Origin: Streptococcus porcinus
GTDB lineage: Bacteria > Bacillota > Bacilli > Lactobacillales > Streptococcaceae
DNA: 64,000 bases
Assembly (NCBI RefSeq): GCF_901542335.1
Contig: NZ_LR594036.1
Span: forward strand, 2,046,001-2,110,000
Reading direction: 5' to 3'
Positions 29,295-38,526 of this stretch are shown piece after piece. The notes under the pieces were generated by a model. That model saw only the letters and a list, made by a program, of their open reading frames with translations. It did not search any database and had not been told where the DNA came from. Position numbers and translations under genes: made by a program. How positions within the stretch are numbered: position 1 is the first letter of the stretch; the number at the start of each line of letters is the position of its first letter.

Positions 29295-30062
29295 ATGGCA
29301 GTAATTTCAATGAAACAACTTCTTGAGGCTGGTGTTCACTTTGGTCACCAAACTCGTCGCTGGAACCCTAAGATGGCAAAATACATCTTTACAGAACGTA
29401 ACGGCATCCACGTTATTGACCTACAACAAACTGTTAAATTAGCTGATCAAGCTTACGAATTCGTTCGTGATGCTGCTGCTAACGACGCTGTTATCTTGTT
29501 CGTTGGTACTAAAAAACAAGCTGCTGAAGCAGTTGCTGACGAAGCAACTCGTGCAGGTCAATACTTTATCAACCACCGTTGGTTGGGTGGAACTCTTACT
29601 AACTGGGGAACAATCCAAAAACGTATCGCTCGTTTGAAAGAAATCAAACGTATGGAAGAAGAAGGAACTTTCGAAGTTCTTCCTAAAAAAGAAGTTGCAC
29701 TTCTTAACAAACAACGCGCTCGTCTTGAAAAATTCTTAGGCGGTATCGAAGATATGCCTCGTATTCCTGACGTTATGTACGTTGTTGACCCACATAAAGA
29801 ACAAATCGCAGTTAAAGAAGCTAAAAAACTTGGTATCCCAGTTGTAGCTATGGTTGATACAAACGCTGATCCAGATGATATCGATGTTATCATCCCAGCT
29901 AACGACGACGCTATCCGCGCTGTTAAATTAATCACTTCTAAATTAGCTGATGCTGTTATCGAAGGCCGTCAAGGTGAAGATGCAGAAGTTTCTTTCGAAG
30001 CAGAAGCAAAAGCAGATTCAATCGAAGAAATTGTTGAAGTTGTAGAAGGCGACAACAACTAA
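29295..30062 (+). CDS. rpsB: 30S ribosomal protein S2
   Basis: This is a 255-residue S2 ([27 protein letters not shown]) with the family signatures [10 protein letters not shown] and [12 protein letters not shown], and an acidic C-terminal tail. It is a late-binding 30S subunit protein that helps bind S1. AAAGGAG precedes the start. It forms the rpsB-tsf unit, with a terminator-like hairpin between the two genes. Confidence 0.99.
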   Translation: MAVISMKQLLEAGVHFGHQTRRWNPKMAKYIFTERNGIHVIDLQQTVKLADQAYEFVRDAAANDAVILFVGTKKQAAEAVADEATRAGQYFINHRWLGGTLTNWGTIQKRIARLKEIKRMEEEGTFEVLPKKEVALLNKQRARLEKFLGGIEDMPRIPDVMYVVDPHKEQIAVKEAKKLGIPVVAMVDTNADPDDIDVIIPANDDAIRAVKLITSKLADAVIEGRQGEDAEVSFEAEAKADSIEEIVEVVEGDNN

Positions 30063-30119
30063 GTTTAATACCAGTTCTTAAACTCAAATTTAAGAAAACT
30101 TGATATTCAAAATACCTAA

Positions 30120-30157
30120 ACGGGGCAGAAAGCAAACCGCTCTGTCTCGTTTTTTTA
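30120..30157 (+). terminator. Hairpin terminator between rpsB and tsf
   Basis: ACGGGGCAGA pairs with TCTGTCTCGT (ten bases with two G-U pairs), followed by seven T. A second inverted repeat (AGTTCTTAAA/TTTAAGAAAACT) lies at 30073-30100. Partial termination would set the rpsB to tsf ratio. Confidence 0.75.
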
Positions 30158-30193
30158 ACTAAATTGATATAAAAATTTTGGAGGATTCTACTA

Positions 30194-31234
30194 ATGGCAG
30201 AAATTACAGCTAAACTTGTAAAAGAATTGCGTGAAAAATCTGGTGCTGGCGTTATGGACGCTAAAAAAGCACTTGTTGAAACTGATGGTGACATGGATAA
30301 AGCCGTTGAACTTTTACGTGAAAAAGGTATGGCAAAAGCAGCTAAAAAAGCTGACCGTGTTGCTGCAGAAGGACTTACAGGCGTTTATGTAAGTGGTAAT
30401 CATGCTGCTGTTGTTGAAGTTAACGCTGAAACTGACTTCGTAGCGAAAAATGCTCAATTCGTTGAATTGGTTAACGAAACTGCAAAAGTTATTGCTGAAG
30501 GTAAACCTGCAAACAACGAAGAAGCATTAGCTTTAGTAATGCCTTCAGGTGAAACACTTGCTTCAGCATACGTTAACGCAACTGCTACAATCGGTGAAAA
30601 AATTTCATTCCGTCGTTTTGCGCTTCTAGAAAAAACAGATGCACAACATTTCGGAGCATACCAACATAACGGTGGACGTATCGGTGTTATTTCAGTTGTT
30701 GAAGGTGGCGATGATGCTCTTGCTAAACAAATCTCAATGCATATCGCAGCAATGAAACCAACTGTTCTTTCTTACACTGAACTTGACCCACAATTTGTTA
30801 AAGATGAACTTGCTAAACTTAACCATGACATCGAATTAGACAACGAATCTCGTGCAATGGTTGACAAAGCTCCACTTCCATTCTTACAATATGGTTCAAA
30901 AGCTCAATTGTCAGATCAAGTTATCACTAAAGCTGAAGAAGATATTAAAGCTGAATTAGCTGCTGAAGGCAAACCAGAAAAAATCTGGGACAAAATCATC
31001 CCAGGTAAAATGGACCGCTTTATGCTTGACAACACTAAAGTTGACCAAGCCTACACTCTTCTTGCTCAAGTTTACATCATGGATGATAGTAAAACAGTCG
31101 AAGCTTACCTTAACTCAGTAAACGCAAAAGCAATTGCCTTTGCTCGTTTCGAAGTTGGTGAGGGTATCGAGAAAAAAGCTAACGATTTCGAATCAGAAGT
31201 TGCTGCTACAATGGCTGCCGCTCTTAACAACTAA
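30194..31234 (+). CDS. tsf: Translation elongation factor Ts
   Basis: This is a 346-residue EF-Ts that exchanges GDP for GTP on EF-Tu. The N-terminal UBA-like helix ([20 protein letters not shown]) and the TDFVAKN signature are present. The protein is longer than E. coli EF-Ts, as in other streptococci. GGAGG precedes the start. Its terminator carries an inserted palindromic element. Confidence 0.98.
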   Translation: MAEITAKLVKELREKSGAGVMDAKKALVETDGDMDKAVELLREKGMAKAAKKADRVAAEGLTGVYVSGNHAAVVEVNAETDFVAKNAQFVELVNETAKVIAEGKPANNEEALALVMPSGETLASAYVNATATIGEKISFRRFALLEKTDAQHFGAYQHNGGRIGVISVVEGGDDALAKQISMHIAAMKPTVLSYTELDPQFVKDELAKLNHDIELDNESRAMVDKAPLPFLQYGSKAQLSDQVITKAEEDIKAELAAEGKPEKIWDKIIPGKMDRFMLDNTKVDQAYTLLAQVYIMDDSKTVEAYLNSVNAKAIAFARFEVGEGIEKKANDFESEVAATMAAALNN

Positions 31235-31240
31235 TTATTA

Positions 31241-31328
31241 AAAACCTTGATTATGTACTGCACCCCAAAAGTTAGATTTTTTGTCTAACTTTTGGGGTGC
31301 AGTGCAATTAAAGTCAAGGTTTTTTTGT
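31241..31328 (+). terminator. tsf terminator split by an inserted element
   Basis: AAAACCTTGA (31241-31250) pairs with TCAAGGTTTT (31314-31323), followed by more T. Without the 53-bp insert and one copy of its 4-bp duplication, the two arms would be separated by only six bases, giving a standard terminator. Confidence 0.8.
31254..31306. mobile_element. 53-bp palindromic miniature element made of IS3/IS150-like ends
   Basis: The unit begins TGTACTGCACCCC and ends GGGGTGCAGTGCA. Twenty-base arms at 31257-31276 and 31284-31303 are perfectly complementary around a seven-base loop. ATTA flanks it on both sides (31250-31253 and 31307-31310), a 4-bp target-site duplication. The ends resemble terminal repeats of IS150-group elements; the family label is from memory. 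A similar single end lies at 50209-50233. Confidence 0.75.
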
Positions 31329-31362
31329 TCACTTTTTTTGAATAAAGCCACACTTAACGCCA

Positions 31363-31389
31363 AATGACTGAGCTAAAAGCCCAGTCATT
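31363..31389. other. Hairpin after pepO
   Basis: AATGACTG and CAGTCATT form an eight-base stem just beyond the pepO stop. No strong T run follows on the minus strand, so it is only a weak candidate terminator. Confidence 0.45.
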
Positions 31390-31398
31390 CTTTGTTTA

Positions 31399-33294
31399 TT
31401 ACCAAATAATAACACGCTCTTCTGGCTTACGCCACATAAAGTCACCCTCTTGAATTTGGAACACTTCATGGAAGTCATCAAAATTAGTTAAGGTTACATT
31501 TGTGCGCCACTCACCTGGAGCATGAACATCTACGCTGGCCATCATTTGCATAAATTCCGGACGAGCCTTCATTCGCCAAATTCGAGCAAAATTGATGAAG
31601 AAATCACGCGCTGAGAAGTCAATTTCTTTCTTAGCTGCCTCTAAGGCACAAGCTACACCACCTAAGTCAGCTACATTCTCTGATACTGTCAATTTCCCAT
31701 TCACCTTAGCACCATAAGAGTCTAAGCCATCAAATTGGTCAACAATCTTATCTGTTCTCTCTTTAAAAGCACTATAGTCTGCCTCGGTCCACCAGTTTTT
31801 CAAAGAGCCATGCTCATCGAAGGATGCACCATTAGTATCAAAAGCATGTGAAATCTCATGGGCAATAACAGCTCCAATACCACCATAGTTAGCAGAAGAA
31901 CTTTGTTCTAATGAATAGAAAGGTGCTTGTAAAATAGCTGCCGGAAAAACAATTTGATTCTGTTGTGGATCATAGTAAGCATTGACCATGTGTGCTGGCA
32001 TATGCCATTCGCTACGATCAACCGGCTTATTCCATTTACTCCAATTATGAGCGATTGAAATTTGAGCCAGTTTTTGGGCATTTTCTACTAAAGATACATT
32101 TTCATCAATAATTTTCTTTTCATAAGTTTCTGGCAACTTCTCAGGATAACCAATATGAGGTGTAATCACATTTAATTTCACAATAGCTTTCTGACGTGTT
32201 GATTCTGCCAGCCAATTGGCCTTTTCCAAACGAGCTTTATAGACATCAATCATGGTTGCAACTTTTGCTTCCACATCAGCTTTAGCTTCTGCCGAGAAAT
32301 AACGATTTGCATACCATAAACCTAAGGCTTGACTATATGGACCTTGTGCCAAATAGTAGGCTGCTTTCTTTTTGTCCATCGCCTGTGGTGTTCCTGAAAG
32401 AGCTCGACCATAACTACCAGACTCCACTCGGATAGCATCTGTCAGATAAGCATTATAGGCATTGGCCGCATTCACAATCAGATCTGCTTTTAAAAGTTCC
32501 CAGTTTTCTTCTGAATAATATTGAGCAGCAAAATCTGTCCAAAAACGTTTTTCGGGTACAATCACTTTATCAGGGCTTTGACCTAAGATTTGATTAAAAA
32601 TCTTATCAAGTGGTAATTCCGGCGCTAACTTAACGAAATCTTCCCAAAGGTATGGATGATAGAGTTTAACATACTCAGAGGATTCTTCGCTTGAAAGAAC
32701 GTATTGAGCTAATTTTTTATCCAACTCTAATGTTTTATCTAATAGGTCAGCAATTTCTTCTTCAGTAAATTCAAAGTTACCGAGTAATTTCTGCTGAGAC
32801 GCACGCCATACTGACCGCAGTTCGTCGGCCTTTTCGTGTCCTTCTTCATAATAGGTTGTATCCGGTAGTAAGATTGATGGCGCTTCTGCCCAGAGGACAT
32901 TAAGTTGAGCATTCATAAAATCAGGAGCAACACTAAAAGGAAAAAGGTTTGGCTTGCCAGTCATTTCAAAATCCGCCACTTTCTCAGCAAAATCTTTAAA
33001 ACTTTCTAGCTCTTGATACTCTTTGATAAGAGGAAGAACTGGTGCTACACCTACTTCTTCACGATTAGCATAGTCAGATGTCATCTTATGCCATTTCACA
33101 AAGTTAGCTAAAATAGGTCCCTCTGGTAAATTTTTACCTTCTAACCATTGATCTGTTGTTTCCAACATCAGTTTTTCAATCTCGTCAGCTAAATCTGAAA
33201 AACCACCTGTTCTTGGTTTATCATCGGGAATAACAGCAGTCTTTGCCCATTCTCCATTAACAGCCTCATAAAAGTTTTCTTTATAATCAACCAT
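31399..33294 (-). CDS. pepO: M13-family endopeptidase PepO
   Basis: This is a 631-residue neprilysin-like zinc metallopeptidase. The zinc site is HEISH (His479, Glu480, His483) with Glu539 in ENVADLGG as third ligand. The substrate-binding VNAYYDP segment is present upstream. There is no signal peptide, so export would need a non-classical route. PepO cleaves oligopeptides and in streptococci degrades signalling peptides. It forms a single-gene unit between tsf and treC. Confidence 0.96.
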   Translation of the reverse strand: MVDYKENFYEAVNGEWAKTAVIPDDKPRTGGFSDLADEIEKLMLETTDQWLEGKNLPEGPILANFVKWHKMTSDYANREEVGVAPVLPLIKEYQELESFKDFAEKVADFEMTGKPNLFPFSVAPDFMNAQLNVLWAEAPSILLPDTTYYEEGHEKADELRSVWRASQQKLLGNFEFTEEEIADLLDKTLELDKKLAQYVLSSEESSEYVKLYHPYLWEDFVKLAPELPLDKIFNQILGQSPDKVIVPEKRFWTDFAAQYYSEENWELLKADLIVNAANAYNAYLTDAIRVESGSYGRALSGTPQAMDKKKAAYYLAQGPYSQALGLWYANRYFSAEAKADVEAKVATMIDVYKARLEKANWLAESTRQKAIVKLNVITPHIGYPEKLPETYEKKIIDENVSLVENAQKLAQISIAHNWSKWNKPVDRSEWHMPAHMVNAYYDPQQNQIVFPAAILQAPFYSLEQSSSANYGGIGAVIAHEISHAFDTNGASFDEHGSLKNWWTEADYSAFKERTDKIVDQFDGLDSYGAKVNGKLTVSENVADLGGVACALEAAKKEIDFSARDFFINFARIWRMKARPEFMQMMASVDVHAPGEWRTNVTLTNFDDFHEVFQIQEGDFMWRKPEERVIIW

Positions 33295-33352
33295 TCTGTC
33301 TCCTTTTCTATTTTTCCTAAAATCTTAAGATTATAATCTCCTTCATTGTACC

Positions 33353-33388
33353 AAAAAAGCTTAGAGAATGCACTGTCTCTAAGCTTTT
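33353..33388 (-). terminator. treC terminator
   Basis: AAAAGCTTAGAG and CTCTAAGCTTTT form a perfect twelve-base stem around a ten-base loop, ending in six T on the minus strand. Confidence 0.88.
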
Positions 33389-33407
33389 ATAAAGAGATTA
33401 TTTACTT

Positions 33408-35036
33408 CTAATAACGACCTAAAATAGCAATGGTTTGATATGCTTTAAGACGAATACTCTTATCGAGTAACTCATCATCATAATTACTAATCAGAATCTG
33501 ACCATTTTGATAAGATTCAGGTAACTCTACAGATACTTCTTTTGCAAAAAAATTATTCAACACTAGAAGGCTTTGACTGCCCAGCTCACGTTCAAAGGCA
33601 TAGATCTGCTCACTATCCCGCAGTACAGTTTTATAGGTACCCTCAGCGATTATTGGTAGCTCTTTACGTAGCTTAATCAATTTTTGATAGAAAGGAAAAA
33701 TTTTACCCTTTTTCTCCTTTTCGACATTGATTTCCTGATAAGAATGACCAACTTTTAACCATGGTGTTCCAGTCGTGAAACCTGCATGTTCACTGGCATC
33801 CCATTGCATAGGTGTTCGTGAATTATCGCGGGATTTAGCTCGGATAATAGCAAAAGCTTGCTCAGGTGTTTTACCCTCATCAAGCATTGTCCGATAGGCA
33901 TTTTTACTTTCAATGTCGACATAATCTGACATGGAACGATAATCCGGATCAACCATTCCAATCTCCTCACCCATATAAATGTAAGGTGTACCACGAGAAA
34001 GGTGGATCGATGCTGCTAGCATAGTAGCCCCTTCATCTCGAAAATTGTCAATATCAACAAAGCGATTTAGAGCTCTTGGTTGGTCATGATTATTGTAGAA
34101 CAAGGCATTCCATCCGTCTCCTTCACTCATCCCTTCACCCCATGAATGAAAGAGATTGCGTAACGCGACAAAATCAAAGTCCATGATTGTCCACTTTTGA
34201 CCATCAGCATAATCTACTTTTAAATGATGGAAGTTAAAAGCCATTGACAACTCCTCGCGTCCTGGAGCTGTGTAAAGAATACAGTTTTCAATAGTTGTCG
34301 CTGACATCTCACCAACGGTCATAAAGGAATCATCTTCACCAAAGCTAGCATTATTCAGCATTTTCAGATAATCATGCGTAATAGGTCGATCTGTATAAGC
34401 TGGCTTCCCATCATTAATAGGACAATCGACAATTTCGTCATCTTTACCGATTAAATTAATGACATCAAAACGGAAACCTTTAACCCCTTTATCGCGCCAA
34501 AAGTTAACAACTTTAAATAATTCTTCCCGAACATTTGGGTTACGCCAATTTAAATCAGCCTGCGTGATATCAAACAAGTGAAGGTAGTATTTACCAGTAT
34601 CACCAAATGGCGCCCATGCATTTCCACCAAATTTAGAAACCCAATCTGTAGGTTTATCACGAAGAATAAAGAAATTCTGATAATACTTATCACCAGCTAA
34701 AGCTTTTTGAAACCAGTCATGCTCTGTAGAACAATGATTTAAGACCATATCAAGCATAAACTCGATACCAAGTGATTGCCCCACAGCAATCATCTCTTCA
34801 AAATCAGCCATAGTTCCAAAATCTGGATTAACAGCAGTATAGTCAGCTACATCATAACCATTATCACGTTGTGGACTTGGATAGAAGGGGTTTAACCATA
34901 CCATATCAATGCCCAACTCTTTTAAATAAGGTAGTTTTTCTATAATTCCTCTGAGGTCCCCAACTCCATTTCCAGTTGTGTCTTTATATGATTTAGGGTA
35001 AATTTGATAGACAACTTTACGTTTATCAATAGTCAT
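33408..35036 (-). CDS. treC: Trehalose-6-phosphate hydrolase (GH13)
   Basis: This is a 542-residue cytoplasmic alpha-amylase-family enzyme. Catalytic residues fit Asp191 in GFRFDVINL, Glu243 in VGEMSATT and Asp318 in NNHDQP. It splits trehalose 6-phosphate into glucose and glucose 6-phosphate. The sequence alone could also suit an oligo-1,6-glucosidase or dextran glucosidase. The neighbouring PTS transporter and TreR-type regulator favour TreC. It follows treP by 64 bp. Confidence 0.88.
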   Translation of the reverse strand: MTIDKRKVVYQIYPKSYKDTTGNGVGDLRGIIEKLPYLKELGIDMVWLNPFYPSPQRDNGYDVADYTAVNPDFGTMADFEEMIAVGQSLGIEFMLDMVLNHCSTEHDWFQKALAGDKYYQNFFILRDKPTDWVSKFGGNAWAPFGDTGKYYLHLFDITQADLNWRNPNVREELFKVVNFWRDKGVKGFRFDVINLIGKDDEIVDCPINDGKPAYTDRPITHDYLKMLNNASFGEDDSFMTVGEMSATTIENCILYTAPGREELSMAFNFHHLKVDYADGQKWTIMDFDFVALRNLFHSWGEGMSEGDGWNALFYNNHDQPRALNRFVDIDNFRDEGATMLAASIHLSRGTPYIYMGEEIGMVDPDYRSMSDYVDIESKNAYRTMLDEGKTPEQAFAIIRAKSRDNSRTPMQWDASEHAGFTTGTPWLKVGHSYQEINVEKEKKGKIFPFYQKLIKLRKELPIIAEGTYKTVLRDSEQIYAFERELGSQSLLVLNNFFAKEVSVELPESYQNGQILISNYDDELLDKSIRLKAYQTIAILGRY

Positions 35037-35100
35037 AGTTTTCCTTTCATAGAAATAGCGTCAGGAACTGTTACCAGTTCCTGATGTCGCTTATCAGTAG

Positions 35101-37095
35101 CTAATTTTTTCGAGCAATCATTAAATCTTCACTACGCCTAATATGACGCGGTAAACTACCTTCAATAGCCACATCATAAGCATCTTGATTGGTTACGATA
35201 ACAGGTGTTTCAGTTGGATATCCCGCTTCCTTGATAAGATCCATATCAAAGGAGATCAATTTATCCCCAACTTTAACATGATCACCTTGACTAACATGAG
35301 TTGTAAAACCTTTTCCTTCAAGGTTTACAGTATCCATACCAATATGCATCAAGATTTCAACACCTTCAACCGAGAGCAAACCGATGGCATGTTTGGTTGG
35401 GAATAATACTGAAACTTGAGCATCAACCGGAGATACCAGTTCACCTTCGGTGGGTTGAATAAGCACCCCTTGACCCATAACTCCTTGCGCAAACACTGGA
35501 TCAACAGCTTCACTTAAGGGTTTTACTTCACCAGTAAGCGGGCTGGTAAGTGTGACAGTAGCACTTAATTCAGCTACTGCTGAATGTCCAACTGTTTGTA
35601 CTGTTGTAGCTGAACCGGCAAGTGATTCATCTGCCAAACGATCGGCAATAACTTCATCCTCGGTTTTGGTCATAATATTTGATTTACGGAAGAAGACAGT
35701 CAATGCCATTGGTAGTGCAATGGCTACAGCCATACAGATAAAGAATTGGCCCATATATTTCACATTGATTGCCATAAATCCTGGTAATCCGCCGACTCCA
35801 ATTGAGTTAGCCTGAACATTCATTGTTGTACACAGCAGACCCGCGGCACTGGAACCAATCATACCAGCTACAAATGGATAGATATATTTAAGGTTAACCC
35901 CAAATAAAGCTGGCTCAGTAACACCAAGATAAGCTGAAATGGCAGCTGGAAGGGATATTTCTGCTTCACGTTCATTTTTACGGTTCATCAAGTAATAGGC
36001 AAAGACAGCTGAACCTTGAGCGATGTTTGAAAGAGCAATCATCGGCCATAATCCAGTCGTACGAGTTGCAGTATCTGCAATCAACTGAGTATCAATGGCA
36101 TTTGACATATGGTGTAAACCAGTGATAACAAGTGGCGCGTACAAAGCTCCAAAGATAGCACCAAACAACCATTTCACAGGACCAGTTAAACCAGCTAGGA
36201 CAACGAAGGAGATGCCTTTACCAATCGTCCATCCTAAAGGGCCTAAAACTGTGTGAGCTAAAATAATAGCTGGCACTAATGAAAGGAAGGGTACGAAAAT
36301 CATCGAAACAACTTCCGGAATACGCTTACGCCAGAAGATTTCCAAATAGGCAAGTGATAAGCCAGCTAGGAGGGCTGGGATAACCTGTGCCTGGTAACCA
36401 ATTTTGTTAATCGTAAAGAAACCAAAGTCCCAAACCCAATTTTTAGCAATTTCTGAAGCTGGCGTGGTCGCTACCGCATAAGCATTAAGCAATTGTGGTG
36501 ACACTAAACAGATACCCAAGACAATACCAAGGATTTGTGTAGTTCCCATCTTACGGCTAACAGACCAAGTAATACCTACTGGCAAGAAGTGGAAAATCGC
36601 TTCTCCTGGTAACCATAGGAAACCATCAACCCCAGCCCAGAATTTAGAAACTTCTACAACCGTTTTCCCATCAAGGAATCCCCACGGAACACTATCAATT
36701 AAGTTGCGGAAACCTAAAATAAGACCACCAACGATGATAGCTGGAATGATTGGTGTAAAGATTTCAGCTAACATTGTCATCACACGTTGGAAAACATTTT
36801 GGTTACTTTTGGCAGCTGATTTTGCCGCTTCTTTTGAAACACCTTCTACACCTGAAACAGCAGTAAATTCATTGTAAAAAATTGGAACATCATTACCAAT
36901 AATAACTTGGAATTGCCCAGCATTAGTAAATGTTCCTTTAACTGCTGGAATTTTTTCGATTTCTTTAATATTGGCCTTACTGTTATCATTCAAAACAAAA
37001 CGCATACGTGTTGCACAGTGCGTAACTGCCTTGATGTTTTCCTTACCACCAATAGCAGAAAGGAGCGTCTTAGCTTCATTTTCAAATTTTCCCAT
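35101..37095 (-). CDS. treP: PTS trehalose transporter EIIBCA
   Basis: This is a 664-residue fusion. An EIIB domain has phospho-Cys27 in THCATRMRF. An EIIC domain follows (about 105-475, roughly ten membrane segments, GLHHMSNAIDTQL). A C-terminal EIIA domain has phospho-His584 in LMHIGMDTVNL. It takes up and phosphorylates trehalose. Some trehalose EIIs lack EIIA, so this one is self-sufficient. A cre site about 100 bp upstream indicates CcpA control, and treR is divergent. Confidence 0.9.
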   Translation of the reverse strand: MGKFENEAKTLLSAIGGKENIKAVTHCATRMRFVLNDNSKANIKEIEKIPAVKGTFTNAGQFQVIIGNDVPIFYNEFTAVSGVEGVSKEAAKSAAKSNQNVFQRVMTMLAEIFTPIIPAIIVGGLILGFRNLIDSVPWGFLDGKTVVEVSKFWAGVDGFLWLPGEAIFHFLPVGITWSVSRKMGTTQILGIVLGICLVSPQLLNAYAVATTPASEIAKNWVWDFGFFTINKIGYQAQVIPALLAGLSLAYLEIFWRKRIPEVVSMIFVPFLSLVPAIILAHTVLGPLGWTIGKGISFVVLAGLTGPVKWLFGAIFGALYAPLVITGLHHMSNAIDTQLIADTATRTTGLWPMIALSNIAQGSAVFAYYLMNRKNEREAEISLPAAISAYLGVTEPALFGVNLKYIYPFVAGMIGSSAAGLLCTTMNVQANSIGVGGLPGFMAINVKYMGQFFICMAVAIALPMALTVFFRKSNIMTKTEDEVIADRLADESLAGSATTVQTVGHSAVAELSATVTLTSPLTGEVKPLSEAVDPVFAQGVMGQGVLIQPTEGELVSPVDAQVSVLFPTKHAIGLLSVEGVEILMHIGMDTVNLEGKGFTTHVSQGDHVKVGDKLISFDMDLIKEAGYPTETPVIVTNQDAYDVAIEGSLPRHIRRSEDLMIARKN

Positions 37096-37196
37096 TTGAT
37101 TTCCCCTAGGTCTATTTCCCTTGATTTTCTCTATTTCAAAAAAACCAAAAATTAATTTTTGTAAATTCTTATAAAGAATTTAATCTACGCTTTAAT

Positions 37197-37210
37197 TGTA
37201 ATCGATTCCA
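37197..37210 (-). promoter_or_regulatory. cre site upstream of treP
   Basis: The minus strand reads TGGAATCGATTACA, matching the cre consensus TGWNANCGNTNWCA at 13 of 14 positions. It lies in the treP-treR divergent region, so CcpA could repress trehalose uptake on glucose. Confidence 0.7.
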
Positions 37211-37312
37211 TATTTGTATGCAACTTGTTTGATGAAAAAGTTAGCTAAAATAGTAAAATTATGGTATCTTGTATGTTGAAAAATAGACAAGTTAGAAAGT
37301 TACCCTCTTATT

Positions 37313-38026
37313 ATGAAGAAGTATGAATATATATTTAAAGATTTAGAATCAAAAATATCCAAAGGAATTTATGCTATTGATGATTTTTTACCACCTGAAA
37401 ACGAATTAAGTAAAAAATATAAGGCTAGCCGAGACACTATTCGCAAGGCCCTCGCTCTCTTAGTTAAAGATGGCTTGGTTAAGAAGCAACAAGGTCGAGG
37501 AACTCAAGTTATCAAACACCATCAAATCCTTTTTCCTATTTCAGAGTTAACAAGCTACCAAGAATTGGTTACCTATTTTAATATGGACTCTAAAACCAAT
37601 GTTATTGCTATTGACAAGCTAATTGTGGATAATGATATGTCAAAATTGACAGGTTTCCCTCCTCGTTCCATTATTTGGCGAATTACCCGTCAAAGAGTAG
37701 TTGATGGTATTGCCTCTGTCCTAGATGTTGATTACCTCAGCAAGGATATTGTACCAACTATCAGTCGTGAAGTTGCTGAAAAGTCTCTTTACCAATACTT
37801 AGAGAATGATTTAAACTTAGCTATTGATTTTGCCTTAAAAGAAGTTACCATCGATCAAGTCAATGACAAAGATAAAATTTTACTAGATCTAGGATCAGAC
37901 CGCCACCTTGTTTCTGTTAAATCAAAAGTTTACCTCTCATCTAATGAACAATTTCAATTTACTGAGAGCCGCCATAAGTTAGAAAAATTTAAATTTGTTG
38001 ATTTTGCGAGACGCAAACCAAAATAA
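37313..38026 (+). CDS. treR: GntR/HutC-family regulator of the trehalose genes
   Basis: This is a 237-residue repressor. The N-terminal winged helix (PPENELSKKYKASRDTIRKALALL, then GRGTQV) is GntR type. The C-terminal UTRA ligand domain includes IIWRITRQRVVDG. It probably binds trehalose 6-phosphate. It is transcribed away from treP-treC with a 217-bp shared region. That region holds two TTGTAT-containing half-palindromes (near 37213 and 37269) that could be operators, though this is weak. Confidence 0.88.
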   Translation: MKKYEYIFKDLESKISKGIYAIDDFLPPENELSKKYKASRDTIRKALALLVKDGLVKKQQGRGTQVIKHHQILFPISELTSYQELVTYFNMDSKTNVIAIDKLIVDNDMSKLTGFPPRSIIWRITRQRVVDGIASVLDVDYLSKDIVPTISREVAEKSLYQYLENDLNLAIDFALKEVTIDQVNDKDKILLDLGSDRHLVSVKSKVYLSSNEQFQFTESRHKLEKFKFVDFARRKPK

Positions 38027-38188
38027 TAAACACTGTATGAGGCTAAGCTAGCTGACAAATCAGTTTTCTTGGCCTCATACTCCCTATATATTAATGCCTT
38101 AGTCAGAAAAGCCACCTTTTATGTTGATATAATTGGTTTTTCCCTTTTAAAATAGGAGACAGATGAGTCCCAATTAAAAGTTTTTGGT
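38027..38188. other. Region downstream of treR with a hairpin
   Basis: GTATGAGGC and GCCTCATAC form a nine-base stem enclosing about 28 bases near 38036-38081. It lacks a T run. A GGAGACAG site and ATG near 38162 open only a four-codon frame, probably the relic start of the broken gene that follows. Confidence 0.45.
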
Positions 38189-38451
38189 ATGACTGATAAA
38201 ATGACTATCCCAACAGCATCATGGATTACACTAGGAGATTATCATCATCACTTGGCTTTCAACCACTGGAGAGAGTCTAAGCCTAGAGTCCAAGAATCTA
38301 CCAGTCCTGGGTTGAACTTCTTAACAATTACGTTTGAAGCCCAACTCACCTTCGAAGACAGCTATCAAAAAGCGCAACTCCAAGGTATGTGAAAGCAGCC
38401 TCAAAAACCAAGAACTCCTTTACTTCCATGGGGATTCCTACGGTAACATTA
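38162..38451 (+). pseudogene. Broken VOC-family (CatE-like) dioxygenase gene
   Basis: From 38189 one frame reads TIPTASWITLGDYHHHLAFNHW and PGLNFLTITFE, the C-terminal domain of CatE-like VOC proteins, up to a stop at 38390. Shifting frame gives LYFHGDSYGNISNGIL, the family's final metal-ligand segment. The N-terminal two thirds are missing. It is the second broken VOC-superfamily gene in the window. No function is expected. Confidence 0.7.
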
Positions 38452-38490
38452 GCAACGGAATACTTAAGCTATAAAAGTTTTGACCTTTTC

Positions 38491-38520
38491 TTGACAGAAA
38501 GGCTTTTTCTTTACTACAAT
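38491..38520 (+). promoter_or_regulatory. yaaA promoter predicting a leaderless message
   Basis: TTGACA (38491-38496) and TACAAT (38515-38520) are 18 bp apart. The expected start, seven bases past the -10, is 38527, exactly the A of the yaaA ATG. Confidence 0.7.
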
Positions 38521-38526
38521 AACTAT

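Noticed and set aside
38389..38526. Longer YaaA starting at 38389
   Set aside because: The extra 46 residues are out-of-frame remains of the broken VOC gene and contain the yaaA promoter.
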